This document shows, in pieces, positions 1 to 6,757 of a stretch of DNA of 6,865 nt (positions are counted from its first letter, which is position 1; each line of letters begins with the position of its first letter). Under the pieces are notes generated by a model. The model made no database searches. It was given only the letters and a program-made list of their open reading frames with translations, and was not told where the DNA came from. The stretch comes from Sphingopyxis sp. (GTDB lineage: Bacteria; Pseudomonadota; Alphaproteobacteria; Sphingomonadales; Sphingomonadaceae): positions 1 through 6,865 of the forward strand of contig JAAUPH010000131.1 in NCBI GenBank assembly GCA_012035435.1, given 5' to 3'. The position numbers were made by a program, and so were the translations under genes.

Positions 1-2
1 CC

Positions 3-41
3 CGCGTGAAGGCCCTGTCGGACGGCGCGCATTCAGCCTGA
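3..41 (+). CDS. Possible C-terminal tail of an unidentified protein (partial)
   Basis: One plus-strand frame is open from the window edge and reads RVKALSDGAHSA before a TGA at 39-41. It would be the 3' end of a gene convergent with marR. Twelve codons are too few to identify a family. The GC-rich inverted repeat at 20-54 straddles the proposed stop, as expected for a transcript end, and that is the only supporting argument. The stretch could equally be non-coding. Confidence 0.2.
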   Translation, partial: RVKALSDGAHSA

Positions 42-54
42 CATCGCGCCGTCC
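20..54. repeat. GC-rich perfect inverted repeat, possible terminator stem
   Basis: GGACGGCGCG at 20-29 is perfectly complementary to CGCGCCGTCC at 45-54, with a 15-nt loop. The stem is strong, but no T run follows on either strand, so it is not a classical intrinsic terminator. Its position at the end of a possible rightward gene and downstream of the leftward marR suits a transcript-end hairpin shared by convergent genes. Confidence 0.45.
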
Positions 55-68
55 CGGTCGCGCCGCGC

Positions 69-117
69 CAAATTTCTTGAGTAAGAAATTTGACAAGAAT
101 TTTGCTTAAAATTCTTG
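69..117. repeat. Two adjacent AT-rich perfect palindromes
   Basis: The first palindrome has arms CAAATTTCTT (69-78) and AAGAAATTTG (83-92) around a 4-nt centre GAGT. The second has arms CAAGAATTTT (94-103) and AAAATTCTTG (108-117) around GCTT. One base separates them. Both have 10-bp perfect arms, a 4-nt centre and related AT-rich composition, in contrast to the GC-rich surroundings. The second contains the marR stop codon. They could be transcript-end hairpins or dimeric regulator sites; MarR proteins often bind AT-rich palindromes of about this size. Confidence 0.6.
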
Positions 118-585
118 AGCGTTGGGGGCCGCGTCGCGCATCTTGTCCATGATCTTGCGCAGCTCGGCCAGCGCTGGCAAAGCCTCGGCCGCCCGGTCCA
201 CCGGAAAGGCCGCCGCAATCGCCGTCATGTCGGGCGCAAGGCCCGCCATCGCCGCTTGCCGGAAATTGCGCCCGGCTTCGGTCAGGAACACGCATTTCGA
301 CCGCCCATCGCGGGCATTCGGCCGGATCTCGACCAGGCCATGCCGCTCCAGCACAGCAAGGCTGTGGGTCATCGAGGTTTTCGGCACCTGAAACGCCCGC
401 GCCAATTCCACCGGTGTCCGGCCATCCCTGACCCGCACCAGATGGTTCAGCACGCTGAACTGCGGCAGGGTAAAGCCAGGGGGCAGCCGCGCCTCGAACA
501 GGGCGCGGCTGAGTTGGGCAAGAATCCCGACCTCGGTGAAGAAGGCGAAAAGCGTCGCTTCCGGGGTCGGGGCGGTGTCAGGCAT
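106..585 (-). CDS. MarR-family transcriptional regulator
   Basis: The 159-residue product is the normal length for a MarR dimeric winged-helix regulator, which acts in the cytoplasm and often responds to phenolics, oxidants or toxic small molecules. The winged helix spans about residues 57-105: TPVELARAFQVPKTSMTHSL forms the helix-turn-helix, LERHGLVEIRP the following helix and strand, and ARDGRSK the wing with its Asp and Arg. The start is supported by a GGAGG at 602-598, 12 nt upstream. The start codon lies inside the end of the upstream oxidoreductase gene (shared ATGCCTGA, 8 nt), so the two are probably translationally coupled in one leftward transcript. A natural inference is that it regulates the adjacent nitroreductase-like gene, but the promoter side of that gene is missing, so no operator upstream can be inspected. 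The ligand cannot be predicted. Confidence 0.9.
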   Translation of the reverse strand: MPDTAPTPEATLFAFFTEVGILAQLSRALFEARLPPGFTLPQFSVLNHLVRVRDGRTPVELARAFQVPKTSMTHSLAVLERHGLVEIRPNARDGRSKCVFLTEAGRNFRQAAMAGLAPDMTAIAAAFPVDRAAEALPALAELRKIMDKMRDAAPNAQEF

Positions 586-1321
586 TCAGGATCTTCGCCT
601 CCAGCGGCCAGCGCGGGCTTGGGGCCACCGAGGGGCCGTAACCGATGCGTGCCAACATCTGGACCGTCCCCCCAACTGGCGCAAGCCTGCGGTGCAGGTC
701 GATGTAGAGTTTGGCCATCTCGGGGTATTCCTGCAAGGCCTGGCTCAAGGGCTGGAAGGCCACCCCCGCCTCCGTCGCTGCAAGGTTGACACGCAGCCAG
801 TCCGCCCCGGCGGCAATCTGGTCGGGGCGACTGTTGCCATCTGTCACCAGCCAGACATGCCCCATCGCGGTATCGGTGTTGGCATAGACCGCATCAAGCC
901 CGGCCTTGTAGGCTTGAGAGGACGTATCCAGCACGCTTTCGCGCGTCATCAGGCCGGTAGCCCCCAGCACCTCGAACAGCGGCCCGGTAAAGTCGATCCC
1001 GTCGGGGTTTGTGTCCACCTCATCCCGGCCGATGCGGAAGAGGTCGACCGATTCCTTGTAGGTGTGCGGGGTCTCGATCTCGATCCGCAGGGCTTCACGG
1101 GTAAAGGCACGCCAATCCGCCACCTCTCCCTCGTCAATCGTGCCGCCAAAGCGTGCCCGATCGGCCTTGGAAAGCCTTTCCAGCGTGTCAGCAGGCAAGG
1201 GGCGGGTCAGATCATAGGGCTCCTTGGTGGAGCGCCGGTTCATCACCTGCGCAAAAAGCGGGTCCGGTGTGACCGTGCTATCCGCCGTGAACACCGCCCG
1301 CGCCACCGGGCGCTTCGGCAT
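578..1321 (-). pseudogene. Acg-family nitroreductase-like FMN oxidoreductase, N-terminus missing
   Basis: The 247 residues from the first available Met match the C-terminal two thirds of the Acg-like nitroreductase-fold family (mycobacterial Acg/Rv2032 relatives). Visible marks are NRRSTKEPYD (28-37), ETPHTYKESVDLFRIG (83-98), a region around ADWLRVNLAATEAGVAFQPL (173-192) followed by SQALQEY, and the C-terminal ARIGYGP (224-230) with SPRWPLE (235-241). Full-length relatives have roughly 330-380 residues, often with a Tat-type N-terminus and an N-terminal half containing the NxQPW-type motif. Here the homology starts abruptly at PKRPVARAVF, and an in-frame stop lies upstream (minus strand, near 1371). 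The annotated Met is therefore probably internal and the fragment not a functional gene as given. It overlaps marR by 8 nt downstream. Some family members are thought to sequester flavin rather than reduce nitro compounds, so enzymatic activity should not be assumed. Confidence 0.75.
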
Positions 1322-1392
1322 AGTTGCGCAGTGTTCCCGATGCCAGATCGGCGTATGCCGTCGAAAGAGTCAGCAATCCGCCCGAGATCTGA
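1322..1392. other. Unassigned junction sequence
   Basis: These 71 bp lie between the point where the oxidoreductase homology stops and the first residue of the enol-lactonase-like piece. The minus strand has an open frame (containing LLTLSTAYADLASGTLRNYA) and the plus strand another (VPDARSAYAVERVSNPPEI, stop at 1390-1392), but I recognise neither. An AGATCT hexamer ends at 1390, next to the following fragment. Confidence 0.4.
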
Positions 1393-1485
1393 CTGGTGTT
1401 CGCCAACGCGCTGGGCACGGAGTTGCGCATCTGGAACGCCGTGGTGGCGTTGCTGGGGCCGCGCGTGCGCACGCTGCGCTACGAC
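1393..1485 (+). pseudogene. Fragment resembling 3-oxoadipate enol-lactonase (PcaD-like alpha/beta hydrolase)
   Basis: Thirty-one codons read LVFANALGTELRIWNAVVAL followed by LGPRVRTLRYD. This resembles the segment near the N-terminus of PcaD, where V-F-x-N-x-L-G-T forms the oxyanion-hole loop and RYD(x)RGHG follows. PcaD hydrolyses 3-oxoadipate enol-lactone in the protocatechuate/beta-ketoadipate pathway. An in-frame stop sits immediately upstream at 1390-1392, and the expected RGHG(L/M)S is garbled after 1485 (GSRMLS), so only about an eighth of a roughly 260-residue enzyme is present. There is no start, ribosome binding site or catalytic Ser, Asp or His. Another alpha/beta hydrolase of the same group is possible. 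It is an isolated fragment, part of the mosaic between the two halves of the window. Confidence 0.5.
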
Positions 1486-1549
1486 GCGGGCTCCCGGATG
1501 CTGAGCTCACCGCAGGTGGACGTGAGCCTCGGCGAGTTTCGTGGGCGCG

Positions 1550-1645
1550 GTGTCCTCCTTCGGCGAGGATTCGCGGGGCGAGATCTACATCGTGGACCAC
1601 GGCGGCAAGATCTTCCGCCAGCTCAGGACTGTTAAGGCCGTTTAG
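1550..1645 (+). pseudogene. C-terminal fragment of a PQQ-dependent sugar dehydrogenase-like protein
   Basis: The frame from 1550 reads VSSFGEDSRGEIYIVDHGGK, then IFRQLRTVKAV and TAG at 1643-1645. The S-F-G-E-D-x-x-G-E-(I/L)-Y-(I/V)-x-D-x-G-G-x-I-(F/Y)-R pattern is the usual last blade of the soluble glucose/sorbosone dehydrogenase beta-propeller family, which normally ends just after I-(F/Y)-R. The same frame is closed by TGA at 1523-1525, so no propeller body is attached. The last residues LRTVKAV are unlike the family and lie where the opposite strand reads as conserved citrate-lyase-like protein. The true end of this fragment is probably about 1615-1620. Confidence 0.5.
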
Positions 1646-1855
1646 CCGTATCGATATCAGCTTGCCGGGAAAACCAGCCGCAACCTGATCCACCGCTGCA
1701 ACCCTTGCCACAGCCTTGGCTTCGGGCGGCACCGAATCTTCAAGGTCGATGACCAGCATGTCGGCATCCAGTCCGCGCGCCTTTTCCAGCGCGCGCGCAT
1801 TGGCGGCGGGGACATAGAGCAAGGAGCGCGGCGGCGGGGCAAATGGCGACGACAT
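1601..1855 (-). pseudogene. CitE/HpcH-type CoA-ester lyase, N-terminal fragment only
   Basis: About 85 residues are recognisable. [20 protein letters not shown] (10-29) followed by [18 protein letters not shown] (30-47) is the first part of the HpcH/HpaI and citrate-lyase-beta TIM barrel, with the conserved IDLEDSV strand and the Lys/Arg after it. [20 protein letters not shown] (66-85) covers the next strand, whose Arg contacts the CoA thioester in the family. These enzymes cleave or form malyl-, citramalyl- or similar CoA esters and normally have about 270-300 residues. From residue about 86 the frame stays open but no longer resembles the family, because it becomes antisense to the PQQ-dehydrogenase-like piece. 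The gene is divergent from the SPFH gene, with 63 bp between starts. It is cut by the mosaic junction, not by an internal stop. Confidence 0.7.
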
Positions 1856-1918
1856 CCGATTATGCTTGGCGCGGCGCTGCTCCCTTGGCAATACAGGTGC
1901 AGTAACGGGAGGCGTTTC

Positions 1919-2841
1919 ATGGAATATTTTGTTTTGGTGTTCTTGGGGCTGGCGATCATCTTTTTGATGATGGGCGTCACGGTCGTCCGGCAGGGTTTTG
2001 TCTATACGATCGAGCGCTTTGGCCGTTTCACCCATGCGGCGCACCCCGGTTTCAACTTCATCATTCCTTTCGTCGACCGGGTCGGGCGCAAGGTCAATGT
2101 GATGGAACAGGTGCTCGATATTCCGGGGCAGGAAATCATTACCAAGGACAATGCCATGGTCGCGGTCGACGGCGTGGTGTTTTTCCAGGTGCTCGATGCG
2201 GCCAAGGCGGCTTATGAGGTCAGCGATCTGTATCTCGCGATCATGAACCTGACGACCACCAATTTGCGCACCGTGATGGGCTCGATGGACCTCGACGAAA
2301 CATTGTCGAAGCGTGATGAGATCAACGCGCGGCTGCTGCACGTGGTCGACGATGCGACGACACCTTGGGGGGTCAAGATCACCCGCGTCGAAGTGAAGGA
2401 TATTCGCCCACCCGCCGATATTTCGAACGCGATGGCGCGGCAGATGAAGGCCGAGCGCGAAAAGCGCGCGACCATCCTTGAATCCGAAGCTGCGCGGCAG
2501 AATGAAATCAACCGCGCCGAAGGTTTGAAGCAGGCGCAAATCCTGGAAGCTGAAGGGCGCCGCCAGTCGGCCTTTCTCGACGCCGAAGCCCGCGAACGCG
2601 CGGCACAGGCCGAAGCGACCGCAACGCAGCTCGTCAGTAGCGCCATCGCGGGCGGTGATGCGAAAGCGATTAATTACTTCATCGCGCAAAATATGTTGAG
2701 GCCATTGGCCAGTTCGCCAATTCGCCGAACAGCAAGACGATCTTGTTCCCGGTTGAGGCGACGCAGCTGATCGGCACCCTGGGCGGCATTGGCGAAATTG
2801 CCAAGGATGCGCTGGGCCAAATTGGCGAAGGACGCCGCTGA
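1919..2841 (+). pseudogene. SPFH/stomatin-family membrane protein (QmcA-like), frameshifted near the 3' end
   Basis: GGGAGG at 1907-1912 precedes the ATG by 6 nt. The protein starts with one transmembrane segment (about 3-23), then an SPFH/band-7 domain: [16 protein letters not shown] (22-37), [11 protein letters not shown] (43-53), VDGVVFFQV (83-91), and [14 protein letters not shown] (152-165). A long charged coiled coil rich in Glu, Arg and Ala follows (about 175-235). Such proteins form membrane scaffold oligomers and pair with NfeD proteins. After Gln257 the frame is lost: the run CAAAAT at 2687-2692 needs one more A to read [10 protein letters not shown]. With that base restored the tail continues to TGA at 2839-2841, giving 307 residues, the normal length, ending in IGEIAKDALGQIGEGRR. 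As given, translation runs out of frame to 2770. A homopolymer sequencing error is the likeliest cause. Confidence 0.9.
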
Positions 2842-3287
2842 TGGATAGCTGGCTGAACGGGCTGGACCCGCACTGGTTCTGGTTGTCGGTGGGCCTTGCC
2901 CTTGGCGTGCTCGAAATGCTGCTGCCGGGATTTTTCCTGATCTGGCTGGCGGGCGCGGCGATTGTCACCGGGCTGGTTGCGTGGGTACTCCCCATCGGCT
3001 TTGCGGCGCAGGTTGCACTGTTCGCGGTGCTTTCAATCGGCGCGGTGTTCTGGGCCCGCAAATATCTGAAAGACAATCCCATCGAGAGCAGCGATCCGCT
3101 GCTCAACCAGCGCGGCGCGCGCTACATTGGTGAGGTGGTGACGCTGGTGACGGCGATCCAGGACGGACGCGGACGCGCCAAGATTGGCGACGGCGAATGG
3201 CCCGTGCGCGGACCGGATGCAGCCGCGGGGACCAAGGTGCGGGTGATCAGCGCCGATGGCGGCATGTTGGTGGTGGAGATCGCCTAA
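2841..3287 (+). CDS. NfeD-family membrane protein (partner of the SPFH protein)
   Basis: The 148-residue product has the short NfeD (YbbJ-type) layout. Three hydrophobic segments lie at about 12-30, 31-50 and 54-72, then a linker with NQRGARYIGEVVTL (89-102), and a C-terminal OB-fold beta barrel with GRGRAKIGDGEWPVRG (109-124) and GTKVRVISADGGMLVVEIA (130-148). NfeD proteins sit in the membrane with SPFH partners; the protease domain found in long NfeD proteins is absent here. Its ATG overlaps the SPFH stop as TGATG, and GAAGGA at 2827-2832 serves as ribosome binding site, so it is translationally coupled to the upstream gene. The stop at 3285-3287 overlaps the convergent acetyltransferase gene by 4 nt. 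Confidence 0.9.
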   Translation: MDSWLNGLDPHWFWLSVGLALGVLEMLLPGFFLIWLAGAAIVTGLVAWVLPIGFAAQVALFAVLSIGAVFWARKYLKDNPIESSDPLLNQRGARYIGEVVTLVTAIQDGRGRAKIGDGEWPVRGPDAAAGTKVRVISADGGMLVVEIA

Positions 3288-3808
3288 ACCCGCCGCATCC
3301 GCGCGAAGATATTCACCGGGTCGGGGTCCATGACATGATGCCCGATCTGGATGAAACCCAGCTTGGCTGCGACCGCTTCTGACGCGCTATGGCCGACGTT
3401 GATGATGCAGCGGATTTCGGGCGTTTCCAGATGCGCGTCGGCCCAGGCGAACACCGCCACCATCGCCTCAGTCGCCAGCCCCTGCCCCCAATGGTCGGCG
3501 CCGAACGCCCAGCCGGCCTCTGGCACGCCTTCAAGGTCGGGAACGCCGCGCGCAAAATAGCTGAGACCGCCCATGCCGATGAGCTGGTCGGTGGCCTTGT
3601 CCGCGAACACCCAATAACCATAGCCGAGAATCGGCCACATCCCTGCCGCCGCCAGAAAGCGTCGCCAGCTTTCGCCTTCGCTTCGCGGGTCACCGCCAAT
3701 GAAGCGGGTGACGCGCTCGTCGGCCCACATCGCGACATGCGCGTCTTTGTCCGACAGACGATGTTCGCGCAGGCGGAGGCGCGGGGTTTCAAGGATCGGC
3801 GGCGTCAT
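3284..3808 (-). CDS. GNAT-family N-acetyltransferase (RimJ/RimL-type)
   Basis: The 174 residues have the layout of the RimJ/RimL-like GNAT group, which transfers acetyl from acetyl-CoA to an amine. It starts with the usual LETPRLRLREHRLSDKDAHV (6-25), has a central WVFADKATDQLIGMGGL strand region (66-82), the acetyl-CoA loop HWGQGLATEA (106-115, Gly-x-Gly-x-Ala), and the C-terminal NVGHSASEAVAAKLGF (137-152), the family's N-xx-S-xx-V-x-x-K-L-G-F motif. The substrate cannot be told. It begins 17 nt after the hydrolase stop and has no clear ribosome binding site, so it is probably read from the hydrolase transcript. Its TAG stop shares the four bases CTAA at 3284-3287 with the convergent nfeD stop, leaving no space for a terminator between the two transcripts. 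Confidence 0.88.
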   Translation of the reverse strand: MTPPILETPRLRLREHRLSDKDAHVAMWADERVTRFIGGDPRSEGESWRRFLAAAGMWPILGYGYWVFADKATDQLIGMGGLSYFARGVPDLEGVPEAGWAFGADHWGQGLATEAMVAVFAWADAHLETPEIRCIINVGHSASEAVAAKLGFIQIGHHVMDPDPVNIFARMRRV

Positions 3809-3825
3809 TGCCGCGGCCTAACGCT

Positions 3826-4716
3826 TCATGCAGCCTTTGCCCACTCCACGCTCGACGGCATTTTGGCGTCGGCATAGTCGCTGTCATATTTGCCGATCAG
3901 CGCCCGGTCGTCATGGTTCCACGGGTGGAAGCCGGGCAGGAAATAGCTCGCCCATTGCGGCGCAATTTTGCGCAGCAGCCCAGGATTGCCCAGCATATAC
4001 CAAGCAATCCGAGCATTGACGCGCCATCCGGTCAGGCCATCCTGCGCCAGCAATATTTTCATGCCCTTGATCCGCTTGTACCAGAACATCACAGTGATGA
4101 TGGCCATCAGGCGCGATTTGACCTTCCACCGCTTCCAGCGCGACCAGTTTTTGGTGGCGTGCAGCCAAGTGTCATAAGCGACGCCCTTATGCTCGATTTC
4201 CTCCATTGCGTGCCAGCGCCACATGTCGGCCCATTCGCTGTCCGCACCCTCGAAAATCGTCGGGTCTTTGAGGAAAAGCTGCGCGAGCACTGCGGTATAA
4301 TGTTCAAGCGCAATGGTTGAGGCGAGATTGATGATCGCGGGGCGTTCCTTGATCAATGTCATGATATGCGCGACGTCGGCGAACAGCGGCGAGAGATCAT
4401 AGCCCGTTTCGGCGATCTTTTTGTTGAACACCACATGTTCGCGGCTGTGGATGACTTCCTGTTGCACAAAGGCACGAATTTCGCCCGCCAGTTTCGGGGG
4501 CACGCCATCGCGGTGTGCCTTCACCGCGTCAATAAACATCGCCTCGCCTTGCGGAAAGGTGACCGAGAGAGCGGTGAAGAGCGCGCTGCCGATAGGATCG
4601 CCGCCCAGCCACCATCGCTTTTGCGTCCCGTCCCGGCCGAACCGGCGGTCGCGCGGTGTAATTGCAAGGTCAGCAGGCGTTGGAGAAGGCGTCGGGGAGA
4701 GCAGGGGGCTGGACAT
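3826..4716 (-). CDS. Predicted metal-dependent hydrolase, ferritin-like (PF10118-type)
   Basis: The 296-residue protein resembles the predicted metal-dependent hydrolase family (COG3687/PF10118), which is all-helical with a ferritin-like diiron-type arrangement. Candidate ligands fall in the expected places: Glu58 in FPQGEAMF, Glu87, His90 and His94 in QQEVIHSREH, Glu138-His139 in ALEHYTA, and His169, Glu172/173, Glu175 and His176 in WHAMEEIEHKGVAYD. The first 20 residues are Pro/Ser-rich and probably disordered. The reaction is not established for the family as far as I know; 'hydrolase' is a prediction. The gene is divergent from the TetR regulator, with 77 bp between starts, a candidate promoter at 4800-4771 overlapped by a palindrome, and is followed closely by the GNAT gene. 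The ribosome binding site is weak (GGAA, about 10 nt upstream). The nearby TetR protein is its probable regulator. Confidence 0.87.
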   Translation of the reverse strand: MSSPLLSPTPSPTPADLAITPRDRRFGRDGTQKRWWLGGDPIGSALFTALSVTFPQGEAMFIDAVKAHRDGVPPKLAGEIRAFVQQEVIHSREHVVFNKKIAETGYDLSPLFADVAHIMTLIKERPAIINLASTIALEHYTAVLAQLFLKDPTIFEGADSEWADMWRWHAMEEIEHKGVAYDTWLHATKNWSRWKRWKVKSRLMAIITVMFWYKRIKGMKILLAQDGLTGWRVNARIAWYMLGNPGLLRKIAPQWASYFLPGFHPWNHDDRALIGKYDSDYADAKMPSSVEWAKAA

Positions 4717-4770
4717 TATGACATTCCAAGCGAAAAGAGGGTTGCGGGGCGGGACATCCGCACGTCAAGA

Positions 4771-4800
4771 AAAATAGCGGATAATTTACATCAATGTCAA
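4771..4800 (-). promoter_or_regulatory. Candidate hydrolase promoter with overlapping TetR operator
   Basis: On the minus strand TTGACA (4800-4795) and TATTTT (4776-4771) are separated by 18 bp, a plausible -35/-10 pair placing the start about 48 nt before the hydrolase ATG. The same -35 lies in the imperfect palindrome TTACATCAATGTCAA (4786-4800), with ACAT and ATGT half-sites, which also covers the TetR start codon at 4794. A TetR dimer bound there would block both the hydrolase promoter and its own gene. On the plus strand GATAAT at 4780-4785 could be a -10 for tetR, implying a leaderless or nearly leaderless message. All of this is pattern-based inference. Confidence 0.35.
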
Positions 4801-5420
4801 TAGTCGAGGTCGCAACCCGTAAACGTCTGTCACCCGAGGAAAGCCGCGCACACGCGCTGGTCGCGGCGCGGGAGATTTTGCTCGAATCGGGGCCGCAGGC
4901 GGTAACGTTGAAGGCTGTGGCAGCCCGGATCGGGCGCACCCATGCCAATCTGCTCCACCATTTCGGCAGTGCGGCAGGGCTGCAGCGCGATCTTGCCGGA
5001 TTTTTGACCGAAGGCGTTTGTGCCACCATCGCCGAAACAATGCGCGGCGATGAACTGGGGCACCGCGATCTGCGCGCCATTGTCGACATGGCCTTCGATG
5101 CCTTTAACGAGGGCGGTGCAGGCGCGCTGGCGAGCTGGATGTTGCTGACCGGCAACGCAGACGCGCTCGATCCCGTCGTGGCGGCGATCCATCGGATGAT
5201 CGACGATCTGACTCCTGATGCCGACGAAAAGCGGCTAATGCGCGAAGACACGCTGGTGCTGGTGCTAATGGCGCTGGGCGATGCCCAGATGGGCGCACCG
5301 ATGGCTGCTGCGCTGGGTCTGCCACGCGACACATCGCGGACACTTGCCTATGAAATGGTTGGGGGGCGCATCGCGGCCTTTCATGCGGCGCAGGCGGGCG
5401 GGGATGCCGACTGCTGCTGA
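4794..5420 (+). CDS. TetR-family transcriptional regulator
   Basis: The 208 residues match TetR architecture. The N-terminal DNA-binding domain covers about 15-72: SRAHALVAAREILLESG for helix 1, VTLKAVAARIGRTHANLLHH (37-56) for the helix-turn-helix, and FGSAAGLQRDLAGFL for helix 4. The remaining 130 residues form the variable helical ligand and dimerisation domain (for example FDAFNEGGAGALASWMLLTG). It is divergent from the metal-dependent hydrolase, the classic arrangement for a local repressor. No Shine-Dalgarno lies upstream of the ATG, while a GATAAT box sits about 10 nt upstream, so a leaderless message is possible. A later start is unlikely because the first helix begins near residue 14. 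A long inverted repeat follows the stop and may end the transcript. The ligand is unknown; a hydrophobic one would suit the family. Confidence 0.9.
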   Translation: MSIVEVATRKRLSPEESRAHALVAAREILLESGPQAVTLKAVAARIGRTHANLLHHFGSAAGLQRDLAGFLTEGVCATIAETMRGDELGHRDLRAIVDMAFDAFNEGGAGALASWMLLTGNADALDPVVAAIHRMIDDLTPDADEKRLMREDTLVLVLMALGDAQMGAPMAAALGLPRDTSRTLAYEMVGGRIAAFHAAQAGGDADCC

Positions 5421-5449
5421 GACTCGCGTTTTTGCGCCGCCTCTCCTAA

Positions 5450-6631
<1,182 letters not shown>

Positions 6632-6638
6632 CCATTTT

Positions 6639-6715
6639 CGTCATTGCGAGCAAAGCGACGTAGTCCAGGGCGGCCCAAGCGAACTCCGGATTGCTTCGCT
6701 GCGGTCGCAAAGACG
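6639..6715. repeat. Imperfect 77-bp inverted repeat between obgE and proB
   Basis: The arm at 6639-6668 begins CGTCATTGCGAGC and the arm at 6686-6715 contains GGATTGCTTCGCT; compared as inverted copies, 22 of 30 positions agree, with a 17-nt loop. This is the style of the CGTCATTGCGAGCGAAGC...AATCCAG element found dispersed between genes in sphingomonads and some other bacteria. The mismatched arms suggest an old copy. It could form a hairpin between the obgE and proB transcripts. The flanks 6632-6638 and 6716-6757 show nothing else I can name. Confidence 0.7.
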
Positions 6716-6757
6716 TGGACCTTGGCGGATACCCTCGCGCAAGCTATCGCCCATCGT

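Noticed and set aside
536..1504. 322-codon plus-strand open frame
   Set aside because: It is antisense to the Acg-type gene, whose protein has clear family motifs; the plus-strand translation has none.
1322..1645. Mobile element or integration hot spot
   Set aside because: No transposase, integrase, terminal inverted repeats, target duplication or tRNA gene is visible at the junction.
1370..3106. Long 578-codon minus-strand open frame
   Set aside because: Only its part at 1601-1855 is real (CitE-type N-terminus). The rest is antisense to the SPFH and NfeD genes and has no recognisable domain.
3389..3877. Plus-strand open frame opposite the GNAT gene
   Set aside because: Shadow of a clear GNAT protein on the minus strand.
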